The notes below the pieces were generated by a model. That model was not told the DNA's origin. It saw only the letters and a program-made list of their open reading frames with translations, and ran no database searches. A stretch of DNA of 64,000 nt from Dinghuibacter silviterrae (lineage in GTDB: Bacteria; Bacteroidota; Bacteroidia; Chitinophagales; Chitinophagaceae): assembly GCF_004366355.1 (NCBI RefSeq), contig NZ_SODV01000002.1, positions 2,334,768 to 2,398,767 on the forward strand, given 5' to 3'. Below are positions 9,050 to 17,495 of this stretch, piece after piece (position 1 is the stretch's first letter; the number at the start of each line of letters is the position of its first letter). The position numbers were made by a program, and so were the translations under genes.

Positions 9050-9083
9050 TCCCTATATTCGTGGCCACGAAAAGACATGAAGT

Positions 9084-10193
9084 ATGCTCAATCGCCGAAA
9101 ATTTCTGACGTTATCAACACTCACGGCGCCGCTGGCGCTCTCCGGCAAAAGCCTCCTGGCGGAAGCCGCATCCGCCTTTGCGGGAACGTCCGCTGACAAA
9201 AACGCGCACCCGCCGTTGGCTCCGCACCCCATTGCGGGCCCCGCCATGGCATCGGAAAATCGCCCCACCGTGGCGACCGTCCCCATCGTCGTATCCACCT
9301 GGGACTTCGGCCAGGCCGCCAACGCCGAAGCCTGGAAAGTACTAGGCGCCGGCGGCTGGTCACTCGACGCCGTCGAGGCAGGTGTCAAAATCCCCGAGGC
9401 CGACCCCAATATCAACACGGTCGGTTACGGCGGCCTGCCCGACCGCGACGGTCACGTGACCCTCGACGCGTGCATCATGGAAGGAAACGGCAATTGCGGA
9501 TCGGTGGCCGGTATGGAACACATCATGCACGCGATTTCGGTGGCGCGTAAGGTGATGGAAAAAACACCGCATGTCATGCTGGTAGGTGAGGGCGCAACCC
9601 AATTTGCCCTGGAGCAAGGCTTCCAAAAAATGAACCTCCTCACGCCCGCCAGCGAAAAGGCCTGGAAGCAATGGCTCAAGACCTCGAACTACCAGCCCGT
9701 GATGAATATCGAAAACAAATTCAGCCATAACCAACCGCCCATGCCCGGCGGCCCCGGCAACCACGACACCATCGGCATGGTGGCCATCGACACCCAGGGC
9801 CGGGTCAGCGGTGCATGTACGACGAGCGGCATGGCCTTCAAGCTGCATGGTCGCGTGGGCGACTCCCCCATCATCGGTGCGGGTTTGTTTGTCGACGAAG
9901 AAGTTGGCGCCGCCACCTCCACCGGTGTAGGAGAAGAAGTGATGCGTACCGTGGGCTCACACCTCGTGGTAGAGCTGATGCGCCAGGGCCGTTCTCCCCA
10001 GGAAGCCTGCGAAGAAGCCGTCAAACGCATCGTCAAAAAAGGCCCCGAAAGAGCAAAGACCCTCCAGGTCGGCTACCTGGCCATCAACCGCCAGGGAGAG
10101 ATCGGTGCTTATGCCCTTCAAAAAGGATTCACCTACTCGGTGCGCACCGGTTCCATCGACCAGGTGTACCCCGCCCCTTATTATTTTCGATAA
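9084..10193 (+). CDS. Tat-exported N4-(beta-N-acetylglucosaminyl)-L-asparaginase (glycosylasparaginase family)
   Basis: A 369-residue Ntn-hydrolase. The start MLNRRKFLTLSTLTAPLALS has a twin-arginine motif (RRKFL) and a hydrophobic core, so export in folded form is expected. The family signature GNHDTIGMVAID places the autocatalytic nucleophile at T229; GDSPIIGAGLFVDEEVGAATSTGVGE is the substrate-binding loop after it. The first half (STWDFGQAANAEAWKVL ... LDAVEAGV) matches the glycosylasparaginase alpha chain more closely than plant-type L-asparaginases. The reaction cuts the GlcNAc-Asn bond left after N-glycans are trimmed. Lying between a fucosidase and several galactosidases, it suggests glycoprotein glycans as a food source. 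Confidence 0.9.
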   Translation: MLNRRKFLTLSTLTAPLALSGKSLLAEAASAFAGTSADKNAHPPLAPHPIAGPAMASENRPTVATVPIVVSTWDFGQAANAEAWKVLGAGGWSLDAVEAGVKIPEADPNINTVGYGGLPDRDGHVTLDACIMEGNGNCGSVAGMEHIMHAISVARKVMEKTPHVMLVGEGATQFALEQGFQKMNLLTPASEKAWKQWLKTSNYQPVMNIENKFSHNQPPMPGGPGNHDTIGMVAIDTQGRVSGACTTSGMAFKLHGRVGDSPIIGAGLFVDEEVGAATSTGVGEEVMRTVGSHLVVELMRQGRSPQEACEEAVKRIVKKGPERAKTLQVGYLAINRQGEIGAYALQKGFTYSVRTGSIDQVYPAPYYFR

Positions 10194-10196
10194 CCC

Positions 10197-11051
10197 ATGC
10201 GTCCCTTTATCCTCGAAATCTGCTGTTTCAACCTCTCCTCCGTCATCGTCGCCACCGGCGCCGGCGCGGACCGGATAGAGCTTTGCATGGACCCCGGGGA
10301 TGGCGGCACGACACCCTCATACGGGTTGATCCACACGGCGAGGGAAGTAACGCGCAACGCGCACCGCACCGCGCCGGAGGTGACGCGCAACGCGGGCCGC
10401 GCCGCGCCGGGGCAGCGCCCTTCGGCGGCGCCCGCCCCCGGCACGGGCCCGGCGCCCGCCCCCGTGCGCCTCTACCCCATCATCCGCCCGCGCGGCGGCG
10501 ACTTCTTTTATGATAAGAACGACTACGCCCAGATGCTCCTCGACATCGGCATTTGCCGGGAACTGGGGTGCGACGGCGTGGTCATCGGCGGGCTGACCCA
10601 GGACGGACGCGTGGACAAAGAACAATGCGCACGCCTGGTAGAGGCCGCCGGCCCCATGGGCGTGACGTTTCACCGGGCCTTCGACCGGGTCGCCGATCCG
10701 CTGGACGCGTTGGAAGACATCATCGCCATCGGCTGCGAGCGCATCCTGACGAGTGGTCTCCGGCCCACCGCCCCCGAGGGCGCGGCGCTGATCCACACGC
10801 TCGTGACCAAGGCAGGAGACCGCATTAAGATCATGCCGGGATCCGGGGTCCGGGCGGAAAACCTCGTGGCCCTGCAGGCCACCACGGGCGCCCGGGAATT
10901 CCATACATCCGCAAGGGTACCGATGCCCTCCCTCATGCAGTACGTCAACCCGCAGATGCAGGAACAGCTGACGCTGGTGGCCGTACACTCAGAGGAGGTC
11001 CGTCAGATGCGCACCCTGCTCGACGACTTGTACAATAGCGAAGCTCGATAA
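10197..11051 (+). CDS. cutC: CutC family protein with a repeat insertion
   Basis: A 284-residue CutC TIM-barrel protein: FILEICCFNLSS, AGADRIELCMDPGDGGTTPSYGLI, YPIIRPRGGDFFY, LGCDGVVIGGLTQDG, VTFHRAFDR and GCERILTSG are all family motifs. CutC was named for copper homeostasis but the enzymatic role is unclear. It is about 35 residues longer than usual because of an Arg/Ala/Pro-rich insertion between GLIHTARE and VRLYPII (about residues 50-86), which contains two 11-residue copies (EVTRNAHRTAP, EVTRNAGRAAP). The barrel itself is intact. It starts 3 nt after the glycosylasparaginase stop and shares one base with the GH35 start, so it is co-transcribed with the glycosidases. Confidence 0.93.
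   Translation: MRPFILEICCFNLSSVIVATGAGADRIELCMDPGDGGTTPSYGLIHTAREVTRNAHRTAPEVTRNAGRAAPGQRPSAAPAPGTGPAPAPVRLYPIIRPRGGDFFYDKNDYAQMLLDIGICRELGCDGVVIGGLTQDGRVDKEQCARLVEAAGPMGVTFHRAFDRVADPLDALEDIIAIGCERILTSGLRPTAPEGAALIHTLVTKAGDRIKIMPGSGVRAENLVALQATTGAREFHTSARVPMPSLMQYVNPQMQEQLTLVAVHSEEVRQMRTLLDDLYNSEAR
10344..10409 (+). repeat. Two in-frame 33-nt tandem repeats inside cutC
   Basis: Units 10344-10376 and 10377-10409 differ at a few positions only and encode EVTRNAHRTAP and EVTRNAGRAAP. They are followed by a Pro/Ala tract in which GGCGCCCGCCCCC occurs twice. The period is a multiple of three, so the frame is kept. Confidence 0.85.
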
Positions 11052-12937
11052 TGAAGACGATTTTACTTAGCACAGCCTTATCGTTGGGCGCCGCCGTAGG
11101 CGCCGTCCTTGCGTCGCCGGCCGCCGCTGCGGCGCCGCAGACGCCCGGCGCACCGCGCGCCGCCGCCGCGGCGCAGAAGCCCGCGCCTCGGCCAGCGCCC
11201 CACACCTTTCACCTCGGCCCACACGACTTCCTGCTGGACGGCAAGCCCTTCCAGATCATCTCCGGCGAAATGCACCCCGCGCGCATCCCACGCGCGTATT
11301 GGCGGCAGCGCATCCGTATGGCGAAGGCCATGGGGTGCAACACCATTGCGGCCTACGTCTTTTGGAATTACCTGGAGACGTCGAAGGGACGGTTCGATTT
11401 TCGTTCGGAAAACCGGGACATCGCGGCGTTTATCCGCATCGCGCAAGAAGAGAAAATGTGGGTGCTCCTGAGACCCGGCCCTTATGTGTGCGCCGAATGG
11501 GACTTCGGAGGACTTCCGGACTACCTTCTGTCGATTCCGGGGATCAAGGTGCGTTGCGCCGATCCGCGCTATATGGACGCGGTCAAGCGGTATGTCAAAG
11601 CCCTGACGGCTCAAGTTGATCCGTTGCTGGTGACCCATGGCGGACCGATCCTGATGGTCCAGTTGGAAAATGAATACGGCAGTTACGGGAACGACAAGAA
11701 CTACCTGGAGACCCTCCGGAAATGGTGGGTGGCGTCGGGGATCGACGTTCCCTTTTATACGGCGGATGGGGCAGCCCCGTCCATGCTCGAAGCGGGGAAC
11801 GTGAATGGAGCGGCGATCGGGTTGGACCCCGGGGTGAGTGAAGACGACTTCGCCCAGGCGGCCAAAAGAAACCCGGATGTGCCCTCCTTTAGCAGCGAGA
11901 CGTATCCCGGCTGGCTGACGCACTGGGGGGAAAAGTGGGCCACGACGGATACAGACGGGATCTGCAAAGAAGTCAAATTCCTGCTGGATACCAAGCGCTC
12001 CTTCAACCTGTACGTGATCCATGGCGGCACCAATTTTGGTTTTACGGCGGGTGCCAACAGCGGCGGCAAAGGCTTCGAACCGGACGTCACCAGCTATGAC
12101 TACGACGCGCCGGTGAATGAACAAGGACAAGCAACACCCAAATACATGGCGCTCCGCCGGTTGATCGGGAGCTATACGGGCAGCCTGCCGGACATCCCGG
12201 CGCCTGTTCCCGTCATGAGCATACCGGCATTCACCCCGGCGGTCTGGACTTCTGTTTGGAATACGCTCCCCCAGCCTGTTGTCGAGGTCCAGCCCGAGCC
12301 CTTCGAGGCCCTGGGCCAAAACCAGGGGTTGATGCTCTACACCACGCGCCTCATCGGCCACAAAAGCGGGCGGCTGACGTTGACGGACCTGCACGACTAT
12401 GCCACCGTATTCGTCGACGGCAAGTACATCGGCTACCTCGACCGGAGGGAAGGCAAAAAAAGCATCGAGCTACCCAAACCAGAGTCGCCCAACCCCCTCC
12501 TGGAGGTCCTGGTGGAGGGCATGGGGCACATAAATTTTGCCCAGGAAATGATCGATCCCAAAGGGATTACCGAGCGCGTCACCCTGGACGGAATGACGCT
12601 CATGAACTGGAAAGTATACCCGCTCCCCCTGAACGACACGTACATGCGCACGCTGCGTACCAAAGCGACGCCTCCGAAGACGCCAAGACCGGGGATGTTT
12701 TTTAAAGGGAGTGTCCACCTCGACAGCGTAGCCGACACCTACCTGGACCTCTCCCATTATCAAAAGGGCGTGGTCTGGGTCAACGGCCACAACCTGGGCC
12801 GCTTCTGGAACATCGGCCCCCAGCAGCACCTTTATTGCCCCGCGCCCTGGCTAAAGAAGGGGGATAACGAGGTGATCATCTTTGATCAACTGCAAACCGA
12901 GCCTGCGCCGGTGAGCGGGGTAACGACGCTGCAATGA
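11051..12937 (+). CDS. GH35 beta-galactosidase
   Basis: A 628-residue exported protein. The signal peptide (residues 1-28) is followed by an Ala/Pro-rich tract (about 26-52). The GH35 barrel starts at FLLDGKPFQIISGEMHPARIP. VLLRPGPYVCAEWDFGGLP and ILMVQLENEYGSYG are family hallmarks, with E208 as acid/base; SSETYPGWLTHWG gives E283 as nucleophile. The C-terminal jelly-roll (VWVNGHNLGRFWNIGPQQHLY) is complete. It removes terminal beta-linked galactose. The start overlaps the cutC stop by one base and its stop overlaps the next start by four, showing a tight operon. Confidence 0.94.
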   Translation: MKTILLSTALSLGAAVGAVLASPAAAAAPQTPGAPRAAAAAQKPAPRPAPHTFHLGPHDFLLDGKPFQIISGEMHPARIPRAYWRQRIRMAKAMGCNTIAAYVFWNYLETSKGRFDFRSENRDIAAFIRIAQEEKMWVLLRPGPYVCAEWDFGGLPDYLLSIPGIKVRCADPRYMDAVKRYVKALTAQVDPLLVTHGGPILMVQLENEYGSYGNDKNYLETLRKWWVASGIDVPFYTADGAAPSMLEAGNVNGAAIGLDPGVSEDDFAQAAKRNPDVPSFSSETYPGWLTHWGEKWATTDTDGICKEVKFLLDTKRSFNLYVIHGGTNFGFTAGANSGGKGFEPDVTSYDYDAPVNEQGQATPKYMALRRLIGSYTGSLPDIPAPVPVMSIPAFTPAVWTSVWNTLPQPVVEVQPEPFEALGQNQGLMLYTTRLIGHKSGRLTLTDLHDYATVFVDGKYIGYLDRREGKKSIELPKPESPNPLLEVLVEGMGHINFAQEMIDPKGITERVTLDGMTLMNWKVYPLPLNDTYMRTLRTKATPPKTPRPGMFFKGSVHLDSVADTYLDLSHYQKGVVWVNGHNLGRFWNIGPQQHLYCPAPWLKKGDNEVIIFDQLQTEPAPVSGVTTLQ

Positions 12938-15135
12938 GAGGGCTCGCTGGACTCGCGATTTTTTGGTGCCTGAGCGCGACGGCTCAGACGCCACAGCCGC
13001 CCCAGCCGGTCGGCGACTGGCTCCTGGGCGGTACTTACAAAGCGACCGTCCAGTCGGATTTTGACCGGCGCGAAGTGATCCTGGACAACGGCCTCGCCAG
13101 GCGCCGTTTCCTGGTAATGCCAAATGCGGCCTGTGTCGACTTTGTCGACTTGGTCAACGGGGAACAGCTCCTACGGGCGGTCACGCCGGAGGCAAGGCTG
13201 GTGCTGGATGGCAAGACCTACGAGGTCGGAGGTTTGTACGGGCAACGTGAAAAAGCATATTTGCGCGCGTCGGAGATCAATGGGCTACGGGCGCACCCGG
13301 AGGACTTTAAGTGCACCGGTTGGCACGTACAAATGCTGACGCCGCCGATCCAATGGGTGTCTCGCACTTGGACGGGGAACCCGCAACAGGCCACGGGTAT
13401 CGAGCTTGTGCTAGAGTTTCGCGCGCCTGGCGGGCAGCCCGCAAGCGCGGCGGCGCAGGCCGGACCCGCGGCCTCCGCCGCGATGCAAGACCCGTCGCCG
13501 AAGGCAGTGCCTGCCCTTACAGTGGAGGTACATTACGTCCTCTACGACAACCTCCCCCTGTTCTGCAAATGGCTCATCCTCCGCAACGAAGGCGCACCGG
13601 TCAAGGTCGACCGCGTCGTGAATGAGATCCTGGCGACGCCAGACGGGAGTAGCACGGCAAAACCCCATGGTATTTATCTGGAATCCAACTATGCTTTTAA
13701 CGGCTCGATGCGGTACGAGCTGTCGGACCAGACGGCGCATTGGATGGCGGATTCCGGCTATACGTCCCAGGTGAATTGCGGCGGCCAGAACCCTTGTCTG
13801 GCGGAAGTCTACCCGGACAAAGGCCCGGGGGTGATCCTCCGGACGAACGATACCCTCGAATCCGTTCGCACCTGGGAGCTATTGATGGATAGCGATGACC
13901 GGGAAAGAAGGGGGTTGGCGATCCGGAGGATGTATCGCACGATAGCGCCCTGGACAACGCAGAATCCGATCTTTTTGCACCTGATCTCCAGGAAGGATGA
14001 GGACGTCACCACTGCCGTCGACCAGTGTGTGGCCACGGGGTACGAGGCAGTGATCCTTAGCTTTGGCAGCCATTGCAATATGGAAGACACGTCGGCAGAG
14101 AACATCGCGCGCTGGAAAAAACTGGCGGCATACGCCCATGGCAAACACATCCTTATCGGCGGCTATTCGCTTTTTTCCAGCCGGCACATCAGCGACAGTG
14201 ACGACGTGATCGACCCTAAAACGGGAAAACCGGGGGGCGCGGTTTTTGGCTTTGCGCCCTGTTATGGGAGCGCCTGGGGGCTGGCCTACCTGCGCAAGAT
14301 CGAGTACTTTCTGGCCGCTACGGGTTTTGATATTTTCGAAAACGACGGTCCTTACCCGGGGGACGTTTGCGCGTCCACCACCCACCCCGGCCACCGGGGC
14401 CTGGAGGACAGCCAATGGCAGCAAGTGCTGCTACAAAAAAGCCTTTATCATTGGTGTTGCGCGCACGGGGTGTATGTCAACGCACCGGACTGGTATTTCC
14501 TGGACGGGACCAACAAGATCGCATTGGGGTACCGGGAAATGAACTTTACCTTGCCCAGGGACCAGCAGGTCATCCTGAACCGTCAGAATATCTATGATGG
14601 TACTTGGGAAAAAACACCGTCGATGGGTTGGGGTTTCGTGCCCCTGACAGCCTACCATGAGGGTGGACCGGAGGCGGTGCTGGAACCGCTGAAGGACCAC
14701 CTGAAGGACTATCGGCAACTGATGGTCCAGTACTATGGAGCAGGTGTCCAGGCCTGTTACCGGGGACCTCGTTTATACGACACCGATAATACGGAGGCGC
14801 TTGTAAAAAGAACGATCCTTTGGTACAAAAAGTACCGGACGATCCTGAACGCGGATATCATCCACCTGAGGAGGCCCGACGGAAGGGACTGGGATGGAAT
14901 CCTGCACGTCGACCCGAAGGGCGCGATCAAAGGGTTTTTGATGTTGTATAACCCGCTGCCTGTATCTTTGACGAGGACCATCACGGTGCCCCTGTATTAT
15001 ACGGGGCTATCGGGTGTCGTAAGGGTGCGCGAACAAGAGGGCGTGGCGAAAACATACGCACCCGGACGGGACGGGAACCTGCACCTCCGCGTGGTGTTGC
15101 CCCCCGATGGTTTTAGCTGGTACACGATTGAATAA
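12934..15135 (+). CDS. Exported glycosidase-like TIM-barrel protein, alpha-galactosidase (clan GH-D)-like
   Basis: 733 residues: a signal peptide (1-18), an N-terminal beta-sandwich (about 30-330) with an Ala-rich insertion at about 165-193, a TIM barrel (about 340-620) and a C-terminal beta domain. The barrel has the look of GH36/GH27-type enzymes. FDIFENDGPYPGD offers D471 as a candidate nucleophile, and ILIGGYSLFSSRH and VYVNAPDWYFLDG follow barrel-strand order. I cannot place it in a named GH family with certainty, and the KWD and DxxR motifs of typical GH36 are not evident. Context (GH35 before, GH97 after, GH2 opposite) favours a galactoside or a related debranching substrate. Confidence 0.6.
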   Translation: MRGLAGLAIFWCLSATAQTPQPPQPVGDWLLGGTYKATVQSDFDRREVILDNGLARRRFLVMPNAACVDFVDLVNGEQLLRAVTPEARLVLDGKTYEVGGLYGQREKAYLRASEINGLRAHPEDFKCTGWHVQMLTPPIQWVSRTWTGNPQQATGIELVLEFRAPGGQPASAAAQAGPAASAAMQDPSPKAVPALTVEVHYVLYDNLPLFCKWLILRNEGAPVKVDRVVNEILATPDGSSTAKPHGIYLESNYAFNGSMRYELSDQTAHWMADSGYTSQVNCGGQNPCLAEVYPDKGPGVILRTNDTLESVRTWELLMDSDDRERRGLAIRRMYRTIAPWTTQNPIFLHLISRKDEDVTTAVDQCVATGYEAVILSFGSHCNMEDTSAENIARWKKLAAYAHGKHILIGGYSLFSSRHISDSDDVIDPKTGKPGGAVFGFAPCYGSAWGLAYLRKIEYFLAATGFDIFENDGPYPGDVCASTTHPGHRGLEDSQWQQVLLQKSLYHWCCAHGVYVNAPDWYFLDGTNKIALGYREMNFTLPRDQQVILNRQNIYDGTWEKTPSMGWGFVPLTAYHEGGPEAVLEPLKDHLKDYRQLMVQYYGAGVQACYRGPRLYDTDNTEALVKRTILWYKKYRTILNADIIHLRRPDGRDWDGILHVDPKGAIKGFLMLYNPLPVSLTRTITVPLYYTGLSGVVRVREQEGVAKTYAPGRDGNLHLRVVLPPDGFSWYTIE

Positions 15136-15141
15136 AACTAT

Positions 15142-17088
15142 ATGAAGTCAAGAATTGTTGGCGCTTTATTGCTGATCAGTGCAAATATCCATGCACAAAC
15201 CTTTAGCGTAACGTCCCCCGACGGGCGGACGACGATGAGCGTAACGCCGAACCTGAACCTCCAGGTCACCCACGACCAGCGAACCCTGGTGAACGCCAAA
15301 AGCCTGATAGGCTTGTCCATAGACTCTGCGGGGACAAACAACTGGAAGCCCTTAAAAGCGACCCGCAGCACGACCGACACCTGGATCCACCCCCAGGTCC
15401 CCGTCAAGTTCGCCTCCATCCGGGATCATTATAACGAAGGCGTATTCCCCTTCAAGAACGGCATAAGCCTCATCCTAAGGGCTTATGATAACGGCGTCGC
15501 CTACCGCTGGGTCATTCACCGCAAGGGCGCGTATAAAATTTGGAAAGAAACCCTGCACCTTCAGTTCCAACCCACCGATACGGCCTGGTATCCGCTGGAG
15601 GACGGTTTTTACTCGCACAACGAACGCAATTTTGTACCGCTCACCCTTGACAGCATCAAACAAAACAAGCTCGCGAGCCTGCCGGTGACGCTCAGCGACA
15701 ACGGGACGAAGCTCTTTTTCTCGGAAGCCGACCTCTACGACTATGCGGGTCTCTGGGTAAGAGGAGACGGGCAAGGCGGATTAGACGCCACTTGGCCTTC
15801 CTATCCAAAAACCTTAAAAGAAACAAGCGACCGGGATAGAAAAGTCCTGGAACGCGAAGACTATATCGCGGAAGGGGAAGGCGACAAACTACTCCCCTGG
15901 CGGCTCCTGGCGATCGAGGACAAGGACGGCGGGTTGTTGACCAACACGCTGGTGTATCAGCTGTCCCGTGGCACGAAGGAGGACTTTAGCTGGGTGCAAC
16001 CGGGCAAAGTCTCCTGGGATTGGTGGAACGACAACAACGTCTATGACGTGGACTTCAGGGCGGGGATCAACACCGCAACCTACAAATATTATATCGACTT
16101 CGCGGCCCGGTACGGGTTGTCCTATATCATCCTTGATGAGGGCTGGAGCCCGGTCAACGACATCCTGAAAGTGGTGCCGGACCTGGATATGCAGGCGCTC
16201 ATGGACTATGCGAAGTCGAAGAACGTCGGTGTCATCCTGTGGGTGTCCTGGCTTTCCCTGGACAAACAACTGGACCAGGCCCTGGACCTGTATGCCCGCT
16301 GGGGTGTCAAGGGGATTAAGGTCGACTTTATGCAGAGGGACGACCAGCTCATGGTGAACTACTACGAGAAGGTGGCCAAAGCAACGGCGGCGCGGCACAT
16401 GCTGGTGGACTTTCACGGGGCGTATAAACCGACGGGGCTGGACCGCCAGTACCCCAATGCCCTGACCCGGGAAGGCGTTTTCGGGAACGAAAACAGCAAG
16501 TGGGCCGACGTCCGCGATCCCCGCGTCCTGGATCCGCGGCACAACGTCACCCTTGCGTTTACGCGGATGGTGGCGGGCCCAATGGACTACACACCGGGCG
16601 CCATGCAGAATGCCACGCAGCACGCATGGGCAGCCATCTTCAGCAACCCGATGAGCAAGGGCACGCGCTGCCAGCAACTGGCGATGTATGTCGTGTACGA
16701 GAGCCCGCTCCAGATGCTTTGCGACAATCCTACGCACTACTATAAGGAACCCGAATGCATGGACTTCCTGAGCACGGTTCCCGCGACCTGGGATACGACC
16801 GTGGTCCTGCAGGCAAGCGTCAGCCATGTCGTTGCCCTGGCCCGCCGGGCCACCAACGGAGACTGGTACATCGGCGCCATGACCGACTGGACGCCCCGGG
16901 ACCTCGACCTGGACCTTTCGTTTTTGGGCGGCGGCGCCTGGACCATGGACAGCTGGCAGGATGGGATCAATGCGGACCGCAACGCGGAAGACTTTAAGCG
17001 CATAACGGGCCAGTCTGTGCCCGGCACGCTGCACGTTCACCTCGCACCGGGCGGGGGCTTCGCAGCACGGATCACCAAGGCACACTAA
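15142..17088 (+). CDS. GH97 retaining alpha-galactosidase-like glycosidase
   Basis: A 648-residue exported enzyme. After the signal peptide (1-18) comes the GH97 N-terminal sandwich (FSVTSPDGRTTMSV ... SLIGLSID) and then the barrel with VSWDWWNDNN and IILDEGWSP. GIKVDFMQRDD supplies D395 at the place of the nucleophile in the retaining subgroup, and TREGVFGNE supplies E450 as acid/base. Inverting SusB-type enzymes use glutamates instead, so D395 argues for the retaining, alpha-galactosidase side of the family. That assignment is inferred from one position. It is the last gene of the plus-strand enzyme run and is followed by a GC hairpin. Confidence 0.9.
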   Translation: MKSRIVGALLLISANIHAQTFSVTSPDGRTTMSVTPNLNLQVTHDQRTLVNAKSLIGLSIDSAGTNNWKPLKATRSTTDTWIHPQVPVKFASIRDHYNEGVFPFKNGISLILRAYDNGVAYRWVIHRKGAYKIWKETLHLQFQPTDTAWYPLEDGFYSHNERNFVPLTLDSIKQNKLASLPVTLSDNGTKLFFSEADLYDYAGLWVRGDGQGGLDATWPSYPKTLKETSDRDRKVLEREDYIAEGEGDKLLPWRLLAIEDKDGGLLTNTLVYQLSRGTKEDFSWVQPGKVSWDWWNDNNVYDVDFRAGINTATYKYYIDFAARYGLSYIILDEGWSPVNDILKVVPDLDMQALMDYAKSKNVGVILWVSWLSLDKQLDQALDLYARWGVKGIKVDFMQRDDQLMVNYYEKVAKATAARHMLVDFHGAYKPTGLDRQYPNALTREGVFGNENSKWADVRDPRVLDPRHNVTLAFTRMVAGPMDYTPGAMQNATQHAWAAIFSNPMSKGTRCQQLAMYVVYESPLQMLCDNPTHYYKEPECMDFLSTVPATWDTTVVLQASVSHVVALARRATNGDWYIGAMTDWTPRDLDLDLSFLGGGAWTMDSWQDGINADRNAEDFKRITGQSVPGTLHVHLAPGGGFAARITKAH

Positions 17089-17092
17089 GGCG

Positions 17093-17121
17093 CCGGCGGC
17101 TTCGCGACCCGGAGCCGCCGG
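17093..17121 (+). terminator. GC-rich hairpin after the GH operon
   Basis: A perfect 9-bp stem (CCGGCGGCT with AGCCGCCGG) with an 11-nt loop begins 5 nt past the GH97 stop. There is no T-tract, so it may be a 3' stabiliser or a weak terminator. Confidence 0.45.
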
Positions 17122-17163
17122 GTCCGGCTCGTACCACCCCGGCGAACCAAGCCAGCGGGTCCC

Positions 17164-17221
17164 CCAAATGGCCATTTGGCGAAGTCAAATCTTATTTAGA
17201 TATTTGTCTAATTATCTAAAT
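17164..17221 (+). promoter_or_regulatory. Operator/promoter region of the ArsR-SdpI pair
   Basis: There are two symmetric elements. 17164-17179 is a perfect 16-bp palindrome (CCAAATGGCCATTTGG). 17194-17202 (ATTTAGATA) and 17213-17221 (TATCTAAAT) form a perfect 9-bp inverted repeat with a 10-nt spacer. The second is AT-rich and directly ahead of the repressor start, as expected for an ArsR-family autoregulatory operator. It also implies that the ATG at 17168 is not the start. Confidence 0.6.
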
Positions 17222-17227
17222 GCTCCC

Positions 17228-17494
17228 TTGAACCAGCTCTTCAAAGCCCTCAACGACCCCACCCGCCGGGCCATCCTTGACTTGCTCAAGGACAAGGACC
17301 TGACGGCCGGGCAGATCGCGGAACAGTTTGACATCAGCTGGCCAAGTATTTCGCATCACCTGGACCTGCTCAAACGGACGGGGTTGGTGACGGCCCAGAA
17401 GGAGGGCCAGTTTGTCTATTACTCGATCAATACGACGGTCATGGACGAAATGCTGCAATGGATTCTTCAACTCACCCATAAAAAACAGCCGTGA
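17228..17494 (+). CDS. ArsR/SdpR-type transcriptional repressor
   Basis: 88 residues from a TTG start at 17228. The protein is a single winged helix: LNQLFKALNDPTRRAILDLLK, then the recognition helix AGQIAEQFDISWPSISHHLDLLKRTGLV and the wing KEGQFVYYSIN. No metal-binding CxC pair is present, which fits the SdpR branch rather than metal-sensing ArsR. An ATG lies 60 nt upstream in frame (17168), but it falls inside a palindrome, and using it would put the operator inside the gene. The family usually begins at (M)NQLFKALNDPTRR. Next to an SdpI-like gene (1-nt gap), it is probably an autorepressor of this short operon. Confidence 0.88.
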   Translation: MNQLFKALNDPTRRAILDLLKDKDLTAGQIAEQFDISWPSISHHLDLLKRTGLVTAQKEGQFVYYSINTTVMDEMLQWILQLTHKKQP

Positions 17495-17495
17495 T

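Noticed and set aside
9061-9068. GTGGCCAC palindrome upstream of the glycosylasparaginase
   Set aside because: An 8-bp palindrome is expected by chance in GC-rich DNA and has no partner nearby.
11078-12394. A 438-codon minus-strand frame opposite GH35
   Set aside because: GH35 motifs are complete on the plus strand, and the antisense product is Arg/His-rich without family features.
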